NCBI GenBank assembly: GCA_004764695.1
Contig: SMSO01000032.1
Span: 4,711,483-4,775,482 of the forward strand
Reading direction: 5' to 3'
DNA: 64,000 nt
Source: Schizochytrium sp. TIO01
Lineage: Eukaryota; Sar; Bigyra; Thraustochytrida; Thraustochytriidae
Shown: positions 1-12,245 of the stretch, in pieces
Layout of the letters: every line of letters begins with the position of its first letter
How positions within the stretch are numbered: the stretch's first letter is position 1
Made by a program: the position numbers and the translations under genes
The notes under the pieces: model-generated
The model's input: only the letters and a program-made list of their open reading frames with translations
Told to the model about the DNA's origin: nothing
Databases searched by the model: none

Positions 1-1
1 G

Positions 2-2377
2 AAGTTGAACAAAGGCAATCTTAAGATGTTTCGTGCGACTTGTATGCGCGCGAATGCGTTGTTGAAGTTTATCTAAAGCAACTCTTGCGGTAGCTGTGCG
101 TTGAAGAATTTTCAAGTATGATCTCAGCTCTCGCTCGTGGTCCAGTAAACCACACATGTAGCCATTTTGGGTTCCCGGCTTTTGCGCTCTTTTGCTCAAG
201 TGGCGTTGTCTCCAGGCTGCCAGTTTCATTTCTAAATTGATTACTCGACGCAACTTAATCTCGCGAAACCAGCGCTGCACGCAGCAAATGGATTGCATAA
301 GTATGCGTCGCTTTTGGACAACACAACGAGCATGATGCTGCCGCCAAGCCATTTGAAGTTTCAGAACGAATTCTGCTTTATATTTCAAGCTTTTACAGAC
401 AAAGACACGTGCTCTTAATTGAATGCATCTTGCGGCACGATCTCGGCGTAAATCCTCTTTGATCCTTTTGGCTATCATAATTCTAGCTTGCTTTTGAATA
501 GCTGTCGCAGCAATATTCTTCTGCTTAACCACGCGTCGGCGCTGTAATTCACAGCGAGCAAGCTTACCGCGTACAACCTTTTGCATTGATCGTGCTCCTA
601 GATATCTGACAAACCAACGCCTTCGGTATCGACATCTATACCAGCTCGAAAGAACTGTAATCGCATTGTCTTCACGAGCGAGTTGTACCTCATATTTAGC
701 CTTAACTCTTCTCCACAAGCACTGTATGTTGATCGCAGAATTTTCTTGTCTTTCTAAATCCATAATCACTGGAAGGATATTGGACGTGTCGACATTAATA
801 GTTTTAAGATCCATACACTTTGCACGAGCAAGTCGACCCCGCCAATGACGCTGAATCTGTATGGCACTTTTAGAACATGTCTCTATATGGCAGATTCTGG
901 CCTTACGAATGATTTTCCAGGAGAACCTTTGTAAACATTTTGCTGCATTATCTCTTCGTTGGACTTCAGTCTCGCAATTTTCCTCAAAGTTTTTTTCCAG
1001 AGTATTAAGACGCTCATGAAATAGCTTCTTTGCGTTTGTTCTTGCAACTGGCGAAGCAATCTTTGGTGCTGCTTGGTGGATTGAAAGTAAATCTCGTTGC
1101 CAACAGCCTTTAGTAGATAATTCCTGCTCGGAGATTTCCTGTAAGCAGTCAGCATGAATTTGTAAGGGATCTGGTTTCTGAGGAAAAAGCATCTCTAAAG
1201 TACGAGGCTTTTCCTGACGCTGGAAATGAGCCTCCTCTCTCAAAATTAAAAGTGCAGCAGTATGCTGACGAATTTCATATGATGTTGGGTTATGTAATAT
1301 TCGCCAAACCTCATTTAAAGGGAAAGAAAGCACCGGCGTTTGGAGTTTTTCACGAAGGCAGTCTAAGTTCCATGCCAGAAGCATTGGGTTTCTCGAAAGC
1401 TTAAGCCCACTCTGATCACTATTCTTGGCTTCTAATCCACCTGTATCCGATGCCATTTTTAAAAGGTAGTTAGAGCCTTTCCATGAAAAATCGGTTGGCT
1501 CATCAGTTTCTCGATTATGCTTTGCTCGATTAAACTTTAAGATGGTTTCTACAACCAGAAGGCTTACACGAGCAAGATCACTAAGTACAGACTTCCTATC
1601 TACTGTTTCGGAATATGCGGCCTGAACGAGCAGGTGTTCACGAAGAAGAATGAGACGTGAAATCTCTTGTTCGTGCATGGATGCGAGGGTTTCCATAGAG
1701 TTTGGCATTTTTGTTGTAGGTGCTGCACCAGCATCTGACTTCTCTCTTTTTGTTCCTCTCGTAACATCTCGTTTCTTTGAAGAGTTCTTAGCATCTAAGC
1801 TATAGGTATCATTCAATGAATTATTTATAGCCTCATCATCGACCTTCATGTTTTGTTGATTGGGTTCTTCCATAACTGCAGCAGGGTCAAGTAGGGTACC
1901 TCGGTTGTTCCGACGCATTTGTTCTCTTCGAGATAAACGATGAATCCGTGATTTGCCATACTGCATTGATGGTGCATTCCGTGTGACCTTTAGTCGAACA
2001 TCCGCATTCCAGTCATAGGCGTGTTTGAATTGAATAGCTGGTCTAGGGGGGTTTGGAATAAATGTACACGTATACGCAAGATGTGGAGCAAACAATGCGC
2101 TAATATCATTCGGAGACTTCCTCAGTCGCTCGCGAAGTTTCGCTAGTCCTCGTTGCGCCATTACGTCATCTAAAACGAACTCAGATGTAGCTATAGCTTT
2201 TACTTCATCCTTGCCCTCGCTATAATCAGAGTCATTGCTTCCTTCACTTGAATATGCACTCCCGCTGCTGTTACTGCCACGTCCCAAGGCATCGTTCGAC
2301 TTGCTTTGCTCAGGAACATCTTCTTCCTCGTGATACCGGAGCTTGGAGTTACCCCGCAAAAGCCCTGCACGTAGCAT
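2..2377 (-). CDS. IQ-motif (calmodulin-binding) protein, C-terminus beyond the window
   Basis: An uninterrupted minus-strand frame of 792 codons runs from an ATG at 2377 to the left edge without a stop, so the C-terminus lies outside the window. An in-frame stop at 2384-2386 leaves this ATG as the only start unless there is an upstream exon. Roughly the first 250 residues are acidic and polar. From about residue 480 there is a ladder of basic helical IQ-type motifs: AIQIQRHWRGRLARAK (about 505), AINIQCLWRRVKAKYE (about 550), SMQKVVRGKLARCE (about 600), AIQKQARIMIAKRI (about 625), KLQMAWRQHHARC (about 675) and CVQRWFREIKLRR (about 700). Such arrays bind calmodulin or centrin-like EF-hand proteins, usually at cytoskeletal or basal-body structures. 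The cellular role is inference. The closest named family is not clear. Confidence 0.8.
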   Translation of the reverse strand, partial: MLRAGLLRGNSKLRYHEEEDVPEQSKSNDALGRGSNSSGSAYSSEGSNDSDYSEGKDEVKAIATSEFVLDDVMAQRGLAKLRERLRKSPNDISALFAPHLAYTCTFIPNPPRPAIQFKHAYDWNADVRLKVTRNAPSMQYGKSRIHRLSRREQMRRNNRGTLLDPAAVMEEPNQQNMKVDDEAINNSLNDTYSLDAKNSSKKRDVTRGTKREKSDAGAAPTTKMPNSMETLASMHEQEISRLILLREHLLVQAAYSETVDRKSVLSDLARVSLLVVETILKFNRAKHNRETDEPTDFSWKGSNYLLKMASDTGGLEAKNSDQSGLKLSRNPMLLAWNLDCLREKLQTPVLSFPLNEVWRILHNPTSYEIRQHTAALLILREEAHFQRQEKPRTLEMLFPQKPDPLQIHADCLQEISEQELSTKGCWQRDLLSIHQAAPKIASPVARTNAKKLFHERLNTLEKNFEENCETEVQRRDNAAKCLQRFSWKIIRKARICHIETCSKSAIQIQRHWRGRLARAKCMDLKTINVDTSNILPVIMDLERQENSAINIQCLWRRVKAKYEVQLAREDNAITVLSSWYRCRYRRRWFVRYLGARSMQKVVRGKLARCELQRRRVVKQKNIAATAIQKQARIMIAKRIKEDLRRDRAARCIQLRARVFVCKSLKYKAEFVLKLQMAWRQHHARCVVQKRRILMQSICCVQRWFREIKLRRVINLEMKLAAWRQRHLSKRAQKPGTQNGYMCGLLDHERELRSYLKILQRTATARVALDKLQQRIRAHTSRTKHLKIAFVQL

Positions 2378-3461
2378 TGCACGTCATAGAGAAGTGTAAG
2401 GAGAAGTACGTTTGCTGCTTGTATGCTGGACTTTACTCTCAAGACCTTTGGCAGCGTTCACCTCTTCTTGCAAAAGGCGTTGTAGTCATGGCTTTGTTTT
2501 CCTGTTTAAGCTTCGTTCCCTAGAAATATTTTCACACATCAAAGGTGTGTACCAACCTCAGTGCGGTACCTAATAACCGCCATCAATATCATAATTGTAA
2601 CTGTACGATGCACCATGTAAGGACGGACGCGAAAGCAACAAGGCATCCTGGCTACCCTCGGGGGAGATTAAAATTCACTGGTACTCTTAGTCCATGGGGG
2701 AAGCTAAAGTTGAACATTTTTTAATGTGAACAATGGTAATTTTTAATCTTCAAAGGACTGGTATTAATGTACACAATGTCGTAACACAAAATGATCAAGA
2801 GGCAAATGTTTTTTTTTTTTACCTTGAACAAAGGGGCTTTAGAGAAAAAGAAAAGAACACGTTCTTACCAACTGCCGCAATGCAGTACTCTCGAGAAATC
2901 ACCTGCTCGTGAATCGGTTAATACGTTTTCGCTCTATCAACCTGTTTGCTCCTTTTCTCTAAAACGAAAAAGTAAAAATGGTTTCCTTAAAAATTCAGAG
3001 AATCCCCCATGGTACCATATAGAAAAACGTTTTTGTGGTGTAATTGGCCGTTTGATTTTACAGCTGCAATTGCGTCTCTGTAACCTGGGAAGCAACTGTT
3101 TATGATCGCTCTTGAGACCCCCTTCGCTTTTGAAATCATTGAAAAATTAGACAACCCCCTCAAGTTAGGCATAAGCACAAAAGACCAGTATCCAATGTGT
3201 AAGAGCTTTCTCTCCACCAACATGATATGGTCAGTTCACTGTGCATTTCGTGATTCTCGATGGAACTTACCCAGATAAAGAGCATGATAAATATGAGCAA
3301 GTTGAGGATCACAGTGTGACACCACCAATTTATTTAAGTCCGGTAGGCATACGTAGGTATGCTCGGCATTACAATGAAAAATGTATAACTTGGAAATCAG
3401 CAGAACTGTAGAAGGGTAGGAACAGTATTTTATTTATTTGCTCGCAAGTTGGCGCTAATGC
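2378..3461. other. Spacer between two minus-strand genes
   Basis: AT-rich spacer of about 1.1 kb between the 5' end of the IQ-motif gene and the 3' end of the membrane-protein gene. It holds a run of T at about 2810-2820. Short open frames on both strands have no recognisable motif. I see no RNA gene or repeat. Confidence 0.6.
3429..3434 (-). promoter_or_regulatory. AATAAA-type polyadenylation signal
   Basis: AATAAA on the minus strand, about 28 bases past the stop codon of the membrane-protein gene. Position and sequence suit a cleavage/polyadenylation signal, but such AT-rich hexamers also arise by chance. Confidence 0.4.
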
Positions 3462-6400
3462 TCACGTTTTACTAGTACCGTGGGTAAATAACTTTGCAAA
3501 TTTCCCTCCTGCAGCTGCTCGCAAAGATTGCGTTGATGCCGTTTCGCCATTGATTGCTGGAGCTTGGCTGCTAGGATTTAACGAATGCACACGCTGTTTG
3601 CTTACCCCGTCAGGATGGCCTACAACGCTTGAATGGCGGCCCGTTTCAAGATCACGAACAGGTTGTTTCGAGCGCTTATAGTAGATCAGCCCAGCTATTA
3701 CCGCTGCAACAAGTATGACTGGTATCAGGACTGCGGCCACCACCTTTCTAGTCTTTGTGTCAGAATTGGATGTATTGCTATTGAGGCTTGAACTAGCAAC
3801 AAAGTGCTTGCTAGGCAGAGCTTTTTCTTTTGCTTGTGTCACATATTGACTAATTTGAGTAGTGTTGATGTACCATGACGGAAGACTTGAAGCTTCTGCG
3901 TCATTCCATTCAGGCAAATCTGGTGTCATTATGACTTTGGTTACAGTAACTGCCTCGGATGCCAGTCGTCTCAAAGATCCTTGTTCCTCCACAGCCATAC
4001 CTAGGTTGCCGTATAAATCTTCGACACCTTTTAGAGTAATAATGACCGGGGATGAACTCCACTGAGCAGCTGTAGCTGAAGAATTGATGTAAAGGACGAC
4101 ATCTAGATCATAGAGAAGCGAGGTACATGAAACAGATGTATTGGCAGTGATAGTGTCATTAACATCTGTTACGATGGCTTTGAGGCTCGATGATGCGCAG
4201 TTAATGGGTTCGTCGAATCGAAAGGTGGCAATTGTTTGACTTTGCATAGGTTGCTGCACAATGGTCGTGGAACTCCATGAGACAAGCTCAGGGCCCACAA
4301 TGTCATACACTCCAAGCCGAGGGTTTGATCGGACAAAATTAGAGCTTCCGCAATCTGCACGAAGTTCAAGCAGATATTTTGTTTCATTACTGAGTCCAAC
4401 ATCTGGCCCTGTTAAGATCAATGCGGTTTCATCCTTTGCAAAGGCCCCAACTTGAAAAAAGTCATCTGATCCGGGCATGTCTGAGCTAGAAATATATTTT
4501 GCAGCCCAAACACTAACACTCGAACTCGTTACAGTAGTCTCAAAAGCATATGACAAATTGAGACTGGGGCTTATCGACGTAAGAGCCCATGTGGAGCCTG
4601 ACGTTTTGAGCGAACCATCCCATACCGGACGAGCGCAAGAGTTTTCCCAGTTTAGAGTGAAAAGTAGTGAATCAGAAAGAGCCGAGTCACACTGAGATGA
4701 CACGGTGATTACAAGAGAAGTACTTTGGATACTCGCGTCAAGTCGCTCATACTGTACCACTACCTTATGTAGTCCTGTGCCACTTGTTGTAGACTCTTTT
4801 GAGATGGTGATGTCAAATGGCGAGTTTAGACTTGTTGCGCCAATTTTATATGCGATGTTACCTGTAGCGCTAGCGTCGTCAACACTAATAGACAGGTCCA
4901 CGTCTAAGCTGTTATCCTCCATGTCTGTAAGGTCCAAATAAAATGAAAAGAAGCCTGTGCTAGAGCTTAAAACCCCAGGCAATGGGTTTTCACTATCTTC
5001 CACAATACTAAATCGCTCAATCGCTTCAGTGCCATCTACATGAGGACAACGCGTTTTCCCACCACAAACTTGGTATACGAAGGAGCCAGAATACGGAGAC
5101 TGAAACATTTGAACACAAAGGTTGTTACCAAGAGAGTTTTCAAAGGTTGTAGAAATGTCTCTTTCGAAAGTCTGGTCTACATAAGTGCTGTTCGTGCTTT
5201 TAAAAGTCTGTGTTAATTCAGACGAGCTAGTTTGCGAAGAGGTGAAAAGGAAAGCTAGAAATTTCCTCGAAACCTATTGACAGGCCATTTTCAGATTGTT
5301 GTGACGATGAGGAACTGAACATGAGTGATGCGTAGTCGATTAGTACATTTGTCGTGTACGATGTTGTCAAAGACACTGTCACCTCACCAGAAGTCCCCTG
5401 CAAATTCAATGTGTTAACTCCATCAATACTCGAGCTTCCAAGAATACTAGTGTTGCTTGAAGTCAGGTCTACAGGATAGTTTAGAGCGTTTAGGCGGTCC
5501 AGATCCCAGTGCCTAAAAAGATTTTGCCATCGTGCGAGCTCCGTGTATGCATCTGCTAGGACGTCTGACATATCAGGATTGTCTTTGTACAATGCAATAG
5601 TTTCTAAAACAGTTTGTTGGGAGTCTTCGCAAGCAGATCTTGAGGACACAACCAATGATTCAGTTTTAGAACCCCATGTAATTGAGGGTGCGACAGTGAG
5701 TGAGCATGAATCAATGTTGTAAGTGATGCGCTTAGATTTAGTGAGGTTTGCCGTCGCACCAAGAAGTAAGACGAGATCTTCGCCAGATGTAACTTCATTA
5801 AAGGTGAATTTAGATAGAGAAGTAACTGTAACATCGTTCTTACTCACAGTGTTACTTGTCACCTGCTCCGACCCGACTGTACTCGATGACGATCCGCCTG
5901 TACCTGAAAGTGCTGAGACAGACACAGAAATGCTGTTTTCTTCGCTTGAATCATTTTCTATTTCGGTTTGTTGCAGTATCTCGGATTCGAGACTGATACT
6001 CTGAGAAAAGGATGCAGTTGCTTTAGAGACAATGCTTCCGAGCGAGTCTTGCATAATAGGTGGAGCATAAAGGTAGTAGAGTGGAACTGAGTTTCCGAAT
6101 GTTAAAGGCTCTGCGCTGGTAATCACCTTGTTGCCAATAATGAGTATTCGAATTGACTGAAAAGTCAAGGTCAGATTGGAAGGCCAAAATATGGGGTGAA
6201 AGGATCTGAATGAAGCACTTCGTACATAGTTTGTGAGATTTGCAAAGGGTATTGTCACAGTGCTAGTGAAGTTGCCGGGAGGGTTTGTCGGTTGTCCTAC
6301 ATACAAGGTAACGTTTGCTGCGGACTTAGAAGAAGTAGTATTGAAGATAAATGCACATGGATCATCTTCGTTACATGCGTCTGAGTCATCGTTTGGGTTT

Positions 6401-9309
6401 AGTGCGCTCACCAAAAGGATCTCAGAACCCTCAGGCAAAGTGTAGCATGTGTTGTTGTTGCCATTGACATCGGTGTATGATTGTGTCGCCGTTGCATAAA
6501 AGTCGACATACTGTTCTCCGTCTACAATGCCATCGAACGGCAGTGTCCCTAGCTCGCACGTAGGATATACAACAGCACTTTCTGTGGCTAGTTCGAGTGA
6601 CAAGACCGGTACAGGCTGATAAATCATATCGACTGTCTGGTTGCCACTTGATAGGTCTAAGGACCGGGAGGCTTCTGAAGCGAACTGTAGCTCGTAGCTA
6701 GCCTGTACATCATCATCAGGAGAGAGGAAACTGATATCAAATGTGTAGTTAGTTGCTGGGAGAGACCACGAATCAGTGATGCCTTGCATCACCTGAGACA
6801 TTTTAATATTCGGACAATCCTTGACAGTTACAGTTACATTGACGTTTCCGATGTCATAGTCGCAAGCAGTTGCGGCTGCGTGCATTGACAAAGTAGATGT
6901 AGAAGTCATGGCAATGGTTTGTGCTGCAATGACATTTCCTGATGTGATTGAGTAGCCAGAAGTACTTAGTAGACTTTGAACAATCGAACTTGAGCTGGTA
7001 GCGGGTGTCCAAGTTGCCAGGCCGGTACCGAAGCGAAGTTGAACACTAGTGGGAGAAATACTCAACGCAAAAGTTCCACTTGCATCAGTTATAGATGTGG
7101 CAAGAACAATGAAAGATTCAGACGCTGCATCAATGGCACTCACAAGTATACCTGCGCCGGGACACGTTTCATCGTTGTCAAACGGGATTTCAATTGTTCC
7201 GCTTAATGAAACAGTCTCGGTGTCTACGAAATAGACTGTCTCTTGTTTGAGGTATGTAAGTTCAATACTATAAGGATATTCGAGATAGTCTGAGGTACAT
7301 TCTGAAGTGCCTAAGGGACAAAGCTTGACGTAGCCGTCTGTGAGAGAATTATTTGCTGCGAGGATTGTAATTGTTGAAGTATTGCCGACAGCAGTTGTGT
7401 CGAGAAGAGACTCAATACTGCTTCCATCTGATTCTGTTGTCATCGTTAAAACAGTTGCATTGTTTCCAAGTGTATAATATATGGTAACTCCCGCTCGAGG
7501 GCCGGGGCCTCCAAAACTATTGACAGTAGCTTTGATTCCAGCCAGAAATGATAATGTACTCTCGAAGCTATTGGCATAAAGGGAATATGATTGTGTAGAG
7601 TCCGTTGTAGTTGTTGGAAACCAGTCATCATCAGCAAGGATTCCTATTTTTAATGCCATAACTAGGTCCTCGACTATAAAATCACTTCCCATATCTAAGG
7701 AACCTATTTCTGAGGTCAGGTCCATTGATGTGGAAGTACTCTTAGCTGTACTACACGTGAAGTTTTGCAAAGGAAAGGCGGTAATTTGGGAGCTATTTTT
7801 ACTTAGATTCCATGAAAGTGTTGCACTTATGTGAGAGAGGAAAGTTGGGAGGATAGAGTGCTTGATAATAAGCTGTACGCTACGTATTCCATAGCCGTTG
7901 TCATCAGTGTCTGTCAGTGTCTGTAAAATAGAGATATGATCTGCAAAGTAAGTAGAAAAGTCGAAATTTCCAGGTTCCTCGAAAGCCATACCAAGAAGAA
8001 TTTCTCCAAGCTGAGAACCTTCACAAACACGATGTTGACAACCTACGCCACTTCGATCGGCGCTACAAGTAGTATTCGAATCAGCTCCATACGTTTCTGC
8101 AGCTGTAATTCCTTCCATACCGCAGTACAGATTTGCCGCGCATGCTTGAAGAACACCACCTGCACACTCGTATCCCCGTGCGCACTTCTCACAATTGTCA
8201 TAGCCTGCAGAGTCAGCATAAATCGATGGGATGTAGTATCCATCAAGGCAGGTCGCGCAGTTATGTGACCCAGAGATACTATTGGAATCAGTTTTCCAAC
8301 TGGAAAACGATGTTGCGCTCTTCAAAGCACAGTTGCTGGATGATGATGCTGTTGAAAATGTCCATGCAACACACGAACTTTTTTCTTGGCATTCTTTGCG
8401 GCAAGCATGAGGAGTTGTAGTAGTTGTGGTGGCGAGAGTCCCTGCTGCAAGGTTGATACCTTGCAGCATACAGCCTTGTGCAGTTATCATTTTAATAATG
8501 TGTGGGGAAACTGTAAGGTCTCCTTTGTCGCCAGCACAGTAGACATTTGCAGATATCGTGTTAGCATCATGGGTGTACACTTCATCTGTAGACGTCGCAC
8601 TTCCAGAGTGGGCATAAAAGAAGCAATTATGTGCACTCCCTGATACTGTTCCATTGTACATCCAAGACATACACATGTTGTCAGTATAAGTTCCTTTAGT
8701 GACCTGCGCACATGCAGCTGGAGTATCTGCAACTGAAAGAGTTACGCTCTCAACTTTGTTATTATTTGCAAGAGTCACTGTGGAAGAATCACCCCTGGCA
8801 TAATTATTCATTGTTGTAGTAGATGTGCTCTTCCATTCCCAATAGTCGCACATGCCCTCGTTCTTGCAAATTTGGTGGAAATGATAAGGTGTACCATATG
8901 TCAATGAAGCCTTGTAGCAGGGTGAGAGAACTTGTTTGCTACTCATCGTGCTAGCAGATGATGCGGAGTAACTCACAGAACACCCTGAGGCTTCAGATGG
9001 AGAGCAGGATAGTGAACCGGACCCACCAATCTTCATACCCCCGTTCTTTGCAAACGACGACCAGCATCCTGCTCTACAAGCTTCGGCGGAGCCTACACGA
9101 GAGGAGGTGTACGCAGAAACAGATGAATGATCAAGCATACCATGAATGGTACAGCCAGGACTCGAACTTATTGATTCGCCATAGTAAACCATATTTTGAT
9201 ACTTGATGCCACTGGCTGCGTTTGCTACTTCAAGTAGAATACTCATTAAAATAAGAATGCGTAGAAGATTGAGCTCGCAGGCTAGCTTGCAGGGGACCTC
9301 AGTAGCCAT
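3462..9309 (-). CDS. Large type I membrane protein with PAN/Apple-like and cysteine-rich modules, reading frame broken
   Basis: Two minus-strand frames appear to form one gene of about 1,940 codons. The first (9309 to 5227, 1,360 residues) starts with a hydrophobic signal peptide (residues 10-32, core LLRILILMSILLEVANA). Three PAN/Apple-like cysteine modules follow at about 52-85, 195-258 and 278-350 (for example ACRKECQEKSSCVAWTFS). Next comes a GCC2/ephrin-receptor-like cysteine-rich stretch (about 351-430, CEKCARGYECAGG), then a Ser/Thr-rich, probably beta-sandwich ectodomain with many N-x-S/T sites. The second frame (5108 to 3462, open back to about 5273) carries more ectodomain, one transmembrane helix (about residue 455-477 of 548) and a basic cytoplasmic tail. 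Signal peptide in one frame and anchor in the other argue for one protein. The break lies between 5227 and 5276: a one-base indel, sequencing error or true mutation would explain it. The only GT-AG pair there gives a 19-base intron, which is implausibly short. A role in adhesion or carbohydrate binding is inference. Confidence 0.75.
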
Positions 9310-12142
9310 ATTATTTCTTTGTTGTTTGACAGCACTTTTTTTAGTTGTAGATTTAAGGATTTGCAGCGCTGCGATTTACGAAGTATTCACTTCTGTAGTC
9401 ATAGTTAACATTCATTTTAAAAGTAGCAATGCAATTTGCAATTATTATTCTGAGACCCCTTTAAAATTATATACTCTATGTAGAGACTGGCCCTGGCGCA
9501 CGTGTGCACTTGGTCTTTTCGGAGGCTGCAAAATTCCCTCTTTCATGCATGCTCATTATGCACATGAGAGCATATGCGCACTCAACTCACTACTCAACAA
9601 CGCATGCCGAGATTTGGCATGCGCGTTAGGTAAATATGATCTTATTCCAGCACAGCTAATACCAAAGCCCCTGATAGGATTAACTGCAGCCTTCAAAGCT
9701 TCCAAGGGAAAAAAGGAGTGAATTGACTCTGAACTTCAGATCCATGACTCAGTTAAAAAAAATTAAATTAATTGAGAGGATAATTTTTTTCTGAGGCTAT
9801 TTTGTCCTGTCTCCACGTAGCCCATTCCAATCGGTGAGGCGCATTTAGCTTTCTTGTATGTTTATAAAAATGCAGATTCGAGCAGATGGGTTTTGTGAAG
9901 ACTAATTTCCTGAAGTCACGCCATGTTTCGTGAGAGATTTTGGTATCGCACTATGTTTTGTATCCGATACAACAGAGATTTGTGTTAAATTTCTTTACCA
10001 TTGTTCTTTGACTCTTGAATAAGGAAAAGAAAAAGTTACAAGCGACTCTCTCATTCTTTTTTCTTTTTTGTTTGTAGGTAATACCTTTCAAAGTGAATCC
10101 CTTCGGTTCGTCGCTATCGGTGGGAGCTGGAAAGCATGTTGCCTGTTATTCACTCATATTTATATTTTCCTAGCTATTGCTTTTTTGGATTTCGGTGTTC
10201 TTCGTTTCGCCTTTTCTAAGTTTATTCCTGGTTCGTCTCGAATTTCTAGGTAAACATTTTATTTCTTTCAGGATAACTATTACAAACCTCTTCTGGACAA
10301 CAGCATAAATGCGACAAGAATCGTATGATCTACCTAAGTGTTATGTTACAATACCTCACGAACAATTTGGCTCCGCTGGCCAAACGTATTTGTTGAAGCA
10401 AAGGTTACAGGTGTTTAAAAAAATACAATTTCTATTTCCTTGTAGTGTTTTAATTTCGGGCAATTGAACATAAATGTACCCACGCTCGATCTTTATTCAG
10501 AAGTCCTCGTAGTGTCCAGCAGCCATCAGCGTTCGGCAACTGGCTTATAATGCACAACCTAGAGTGGCAGAGTAGCACAGGGCCACCAGGTATGTGTGTG
10601 GGCAACCCGCGACAAAGCACTTGTTATATAATTTCACCACCCTGTCCCTCTTTCGCTGGCAGAGCATGTGCTTCGTAGTTCTCAAATCAACGATTCGGAA
10701 CTCTTCGACGCCACAAATAGAATAGGGACTTACTTATTCTCCCTGTCCTAATTAAGCACGCAAATCTCGCAACAAGTTACTTTACAAATCGCAACATTAA
10801 AAAGCACATCATGTGTTACGAATTAGGGAGCAGGTCCAGAAAACAGTCAAGACTTCATAATGCCCATGGGCAGCCATACGTGGGCTATAGCCCTCAGAGA
10901 ACGATAAGAGAAAGCCTCACATAGGCACAGCTCAGGATCGAAATGTATTAATCTGCTTTTACTGTTGGATTTCCGTTTTCTAATAATCTCATAAAGGAAG
11001 ACAAAAACATGAAACACGTTCCACTAAGACCTTTCAGGTCAGCGAGTAGCCTGTGCAGGTAAGAAGTGAGGCCCCTGACACTAGCAGTTCTGGGATGGAT
11101 GCATTTTGGAGAGCATGCATCGGCGCATGTGCGCTCCAATTTAAAGAGTGCGAGCCAGCACGAGCGGTGTGTTGTCATTTAGTTCAAGCTCCTGATTGAT
11201 TGACTCACAATCATCATGACTAGCTGCCCACCCTCTTACTAGGGAACTAACTCATTCATTGCAAAGTCTCGAGCTATTTCTCATATGAGTATCAAGGGGT
11301 GACTACAAAGGAGCACAGGTGTGCAAGTGTCAACAAGTTACTTGTAACCTTGATTCTCTTAGTGTCAGGCTACCTATCTAGGTATATACGAGCCTAGACA
11401 ACTGGAAGCATGCGGAGGCGCATTCAAGTTTGAATTTGTCACCACTGCTTTCTGACTGCTGGTGTGCACACTAGATTGAACGTATGCCTCAGTTTGATTC
11501 ACCACTGAGACTTTTGTTTCCAGGGTGCAAAATCCTCAGTCATGTTTAGCACGATTTGAGAATCAGTCAGTCAATGACTAAGTCATAAGATTGCATTCTA
11601 GCTGCCAAGCTGTCGCAAGCTCAAAACTACGCTCTGGCGTGAATGAAAGGTGTTCTTGGCATGCGCCAGCTTGAAACAATGGCTAGTTTGTCTAAATACT
11701 GAGCACAAGAAGTTTCGTCAAGTTCGCTTATGAATGACGCAAACGTGAACTTCTACCTCCAGAAAACAGGGGCTCACGCGTGTATTCCTAAGTGCGAGCA
11801 TATTTTGTTGTTTCAGCATGAGACAAAAACACGTGGCAAAGGCAACCACTACGAGTGAACAAGATAGGTAGTAGCACTTTTCTTTCATGGGAGGCGCCAG
11901 TGGAGCATGAACCAGAGTGAGTGTTTCGTCTCAACTCTTCGACAATTCAATACAGTTGATCTTTGGTAAGAACGAGCAACGAAGCAGGAACATCCCTATA
12001 GCAAGAAGCATCTGGAATATCTAGGCTTGTGATAAATGTCGTCATTTGCACGCACACAGAGTATTTTGATGAAACAATAATTTACCTTCATAACAAAATA
12101 CAGGACTGAAAGGAGGCGCCCGACTTGAGAATTCAACAAATA

Positions 12143-12156
12143 GGTAGGTACCTACC
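12143..12156. repeat. Perfect 14-bp palindrome GGTAGGTACCTACC
   Basis: The sequence equals its own reverse complement. It lies about 90 bases past the stop of the CBS-domain gene and belongs to a motif (GGTAGGTAC / GGTACCTA) that recurs in other spacers of this window. Function unknown. Confidence 0.7.
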
Positions 12157-12197
12157 AACCAAACTTGATAGACATAGAACTCGAGATACATCTAATT

Positions 12198-12203
12198 TTT
12201 ATT
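12198..12203 (-). promoter_or_regulatory. AATAAA-type polyadenylation signal
   Basis: Minus-strand AATAAA about 43 bases downstream of the stop codon of the CBS-domain gene, at a normal distance for a polyadenylation signal. Confidence 0.4.
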
Positions 12204-12245
12204 TTCTGAAATAGTGGAAAAGGAATTGAGAAATTTAATCAAATC

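Larger units (their letters stand above)
9310..12245. other. Long spacer without a convincing gene
   Basis: About 2.9 kb. It contains the putative promoter of the membrane-protein gene at the left and the 3' flank of the CBS gene at the right. Short open frames here lack domains and have no coding character. It carries the palindrome GGTAGGTACCTACC (12143-12156) and a related TACCTATCTAGGTA at 11371-11384. No RNA gene was recognised. Confidence 0.6.

Noticed and set aside
883..1155. Short minus frames inside the IQ-motif gene (also 1600-1794 and 2200-2442)
   Set aside because: They are out-of-frame shadows of the long open frame that runs to the left edge.
2987..3223. 78-codon minus frame between the first two genes
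   Set aside because: Somewhat protein-like but with no known motif. It could be a terminal exon, which I cannot support.
10857..10900. Similarity between GGCAGCCATACGTGGGCTAT (about 10871) and GGCAGCACATATGTGGGCTAT (about 32429)
   Set aside because: The match is only about 20 bases with mismatches, and the flanks do not align. Too weak to call a repeat.
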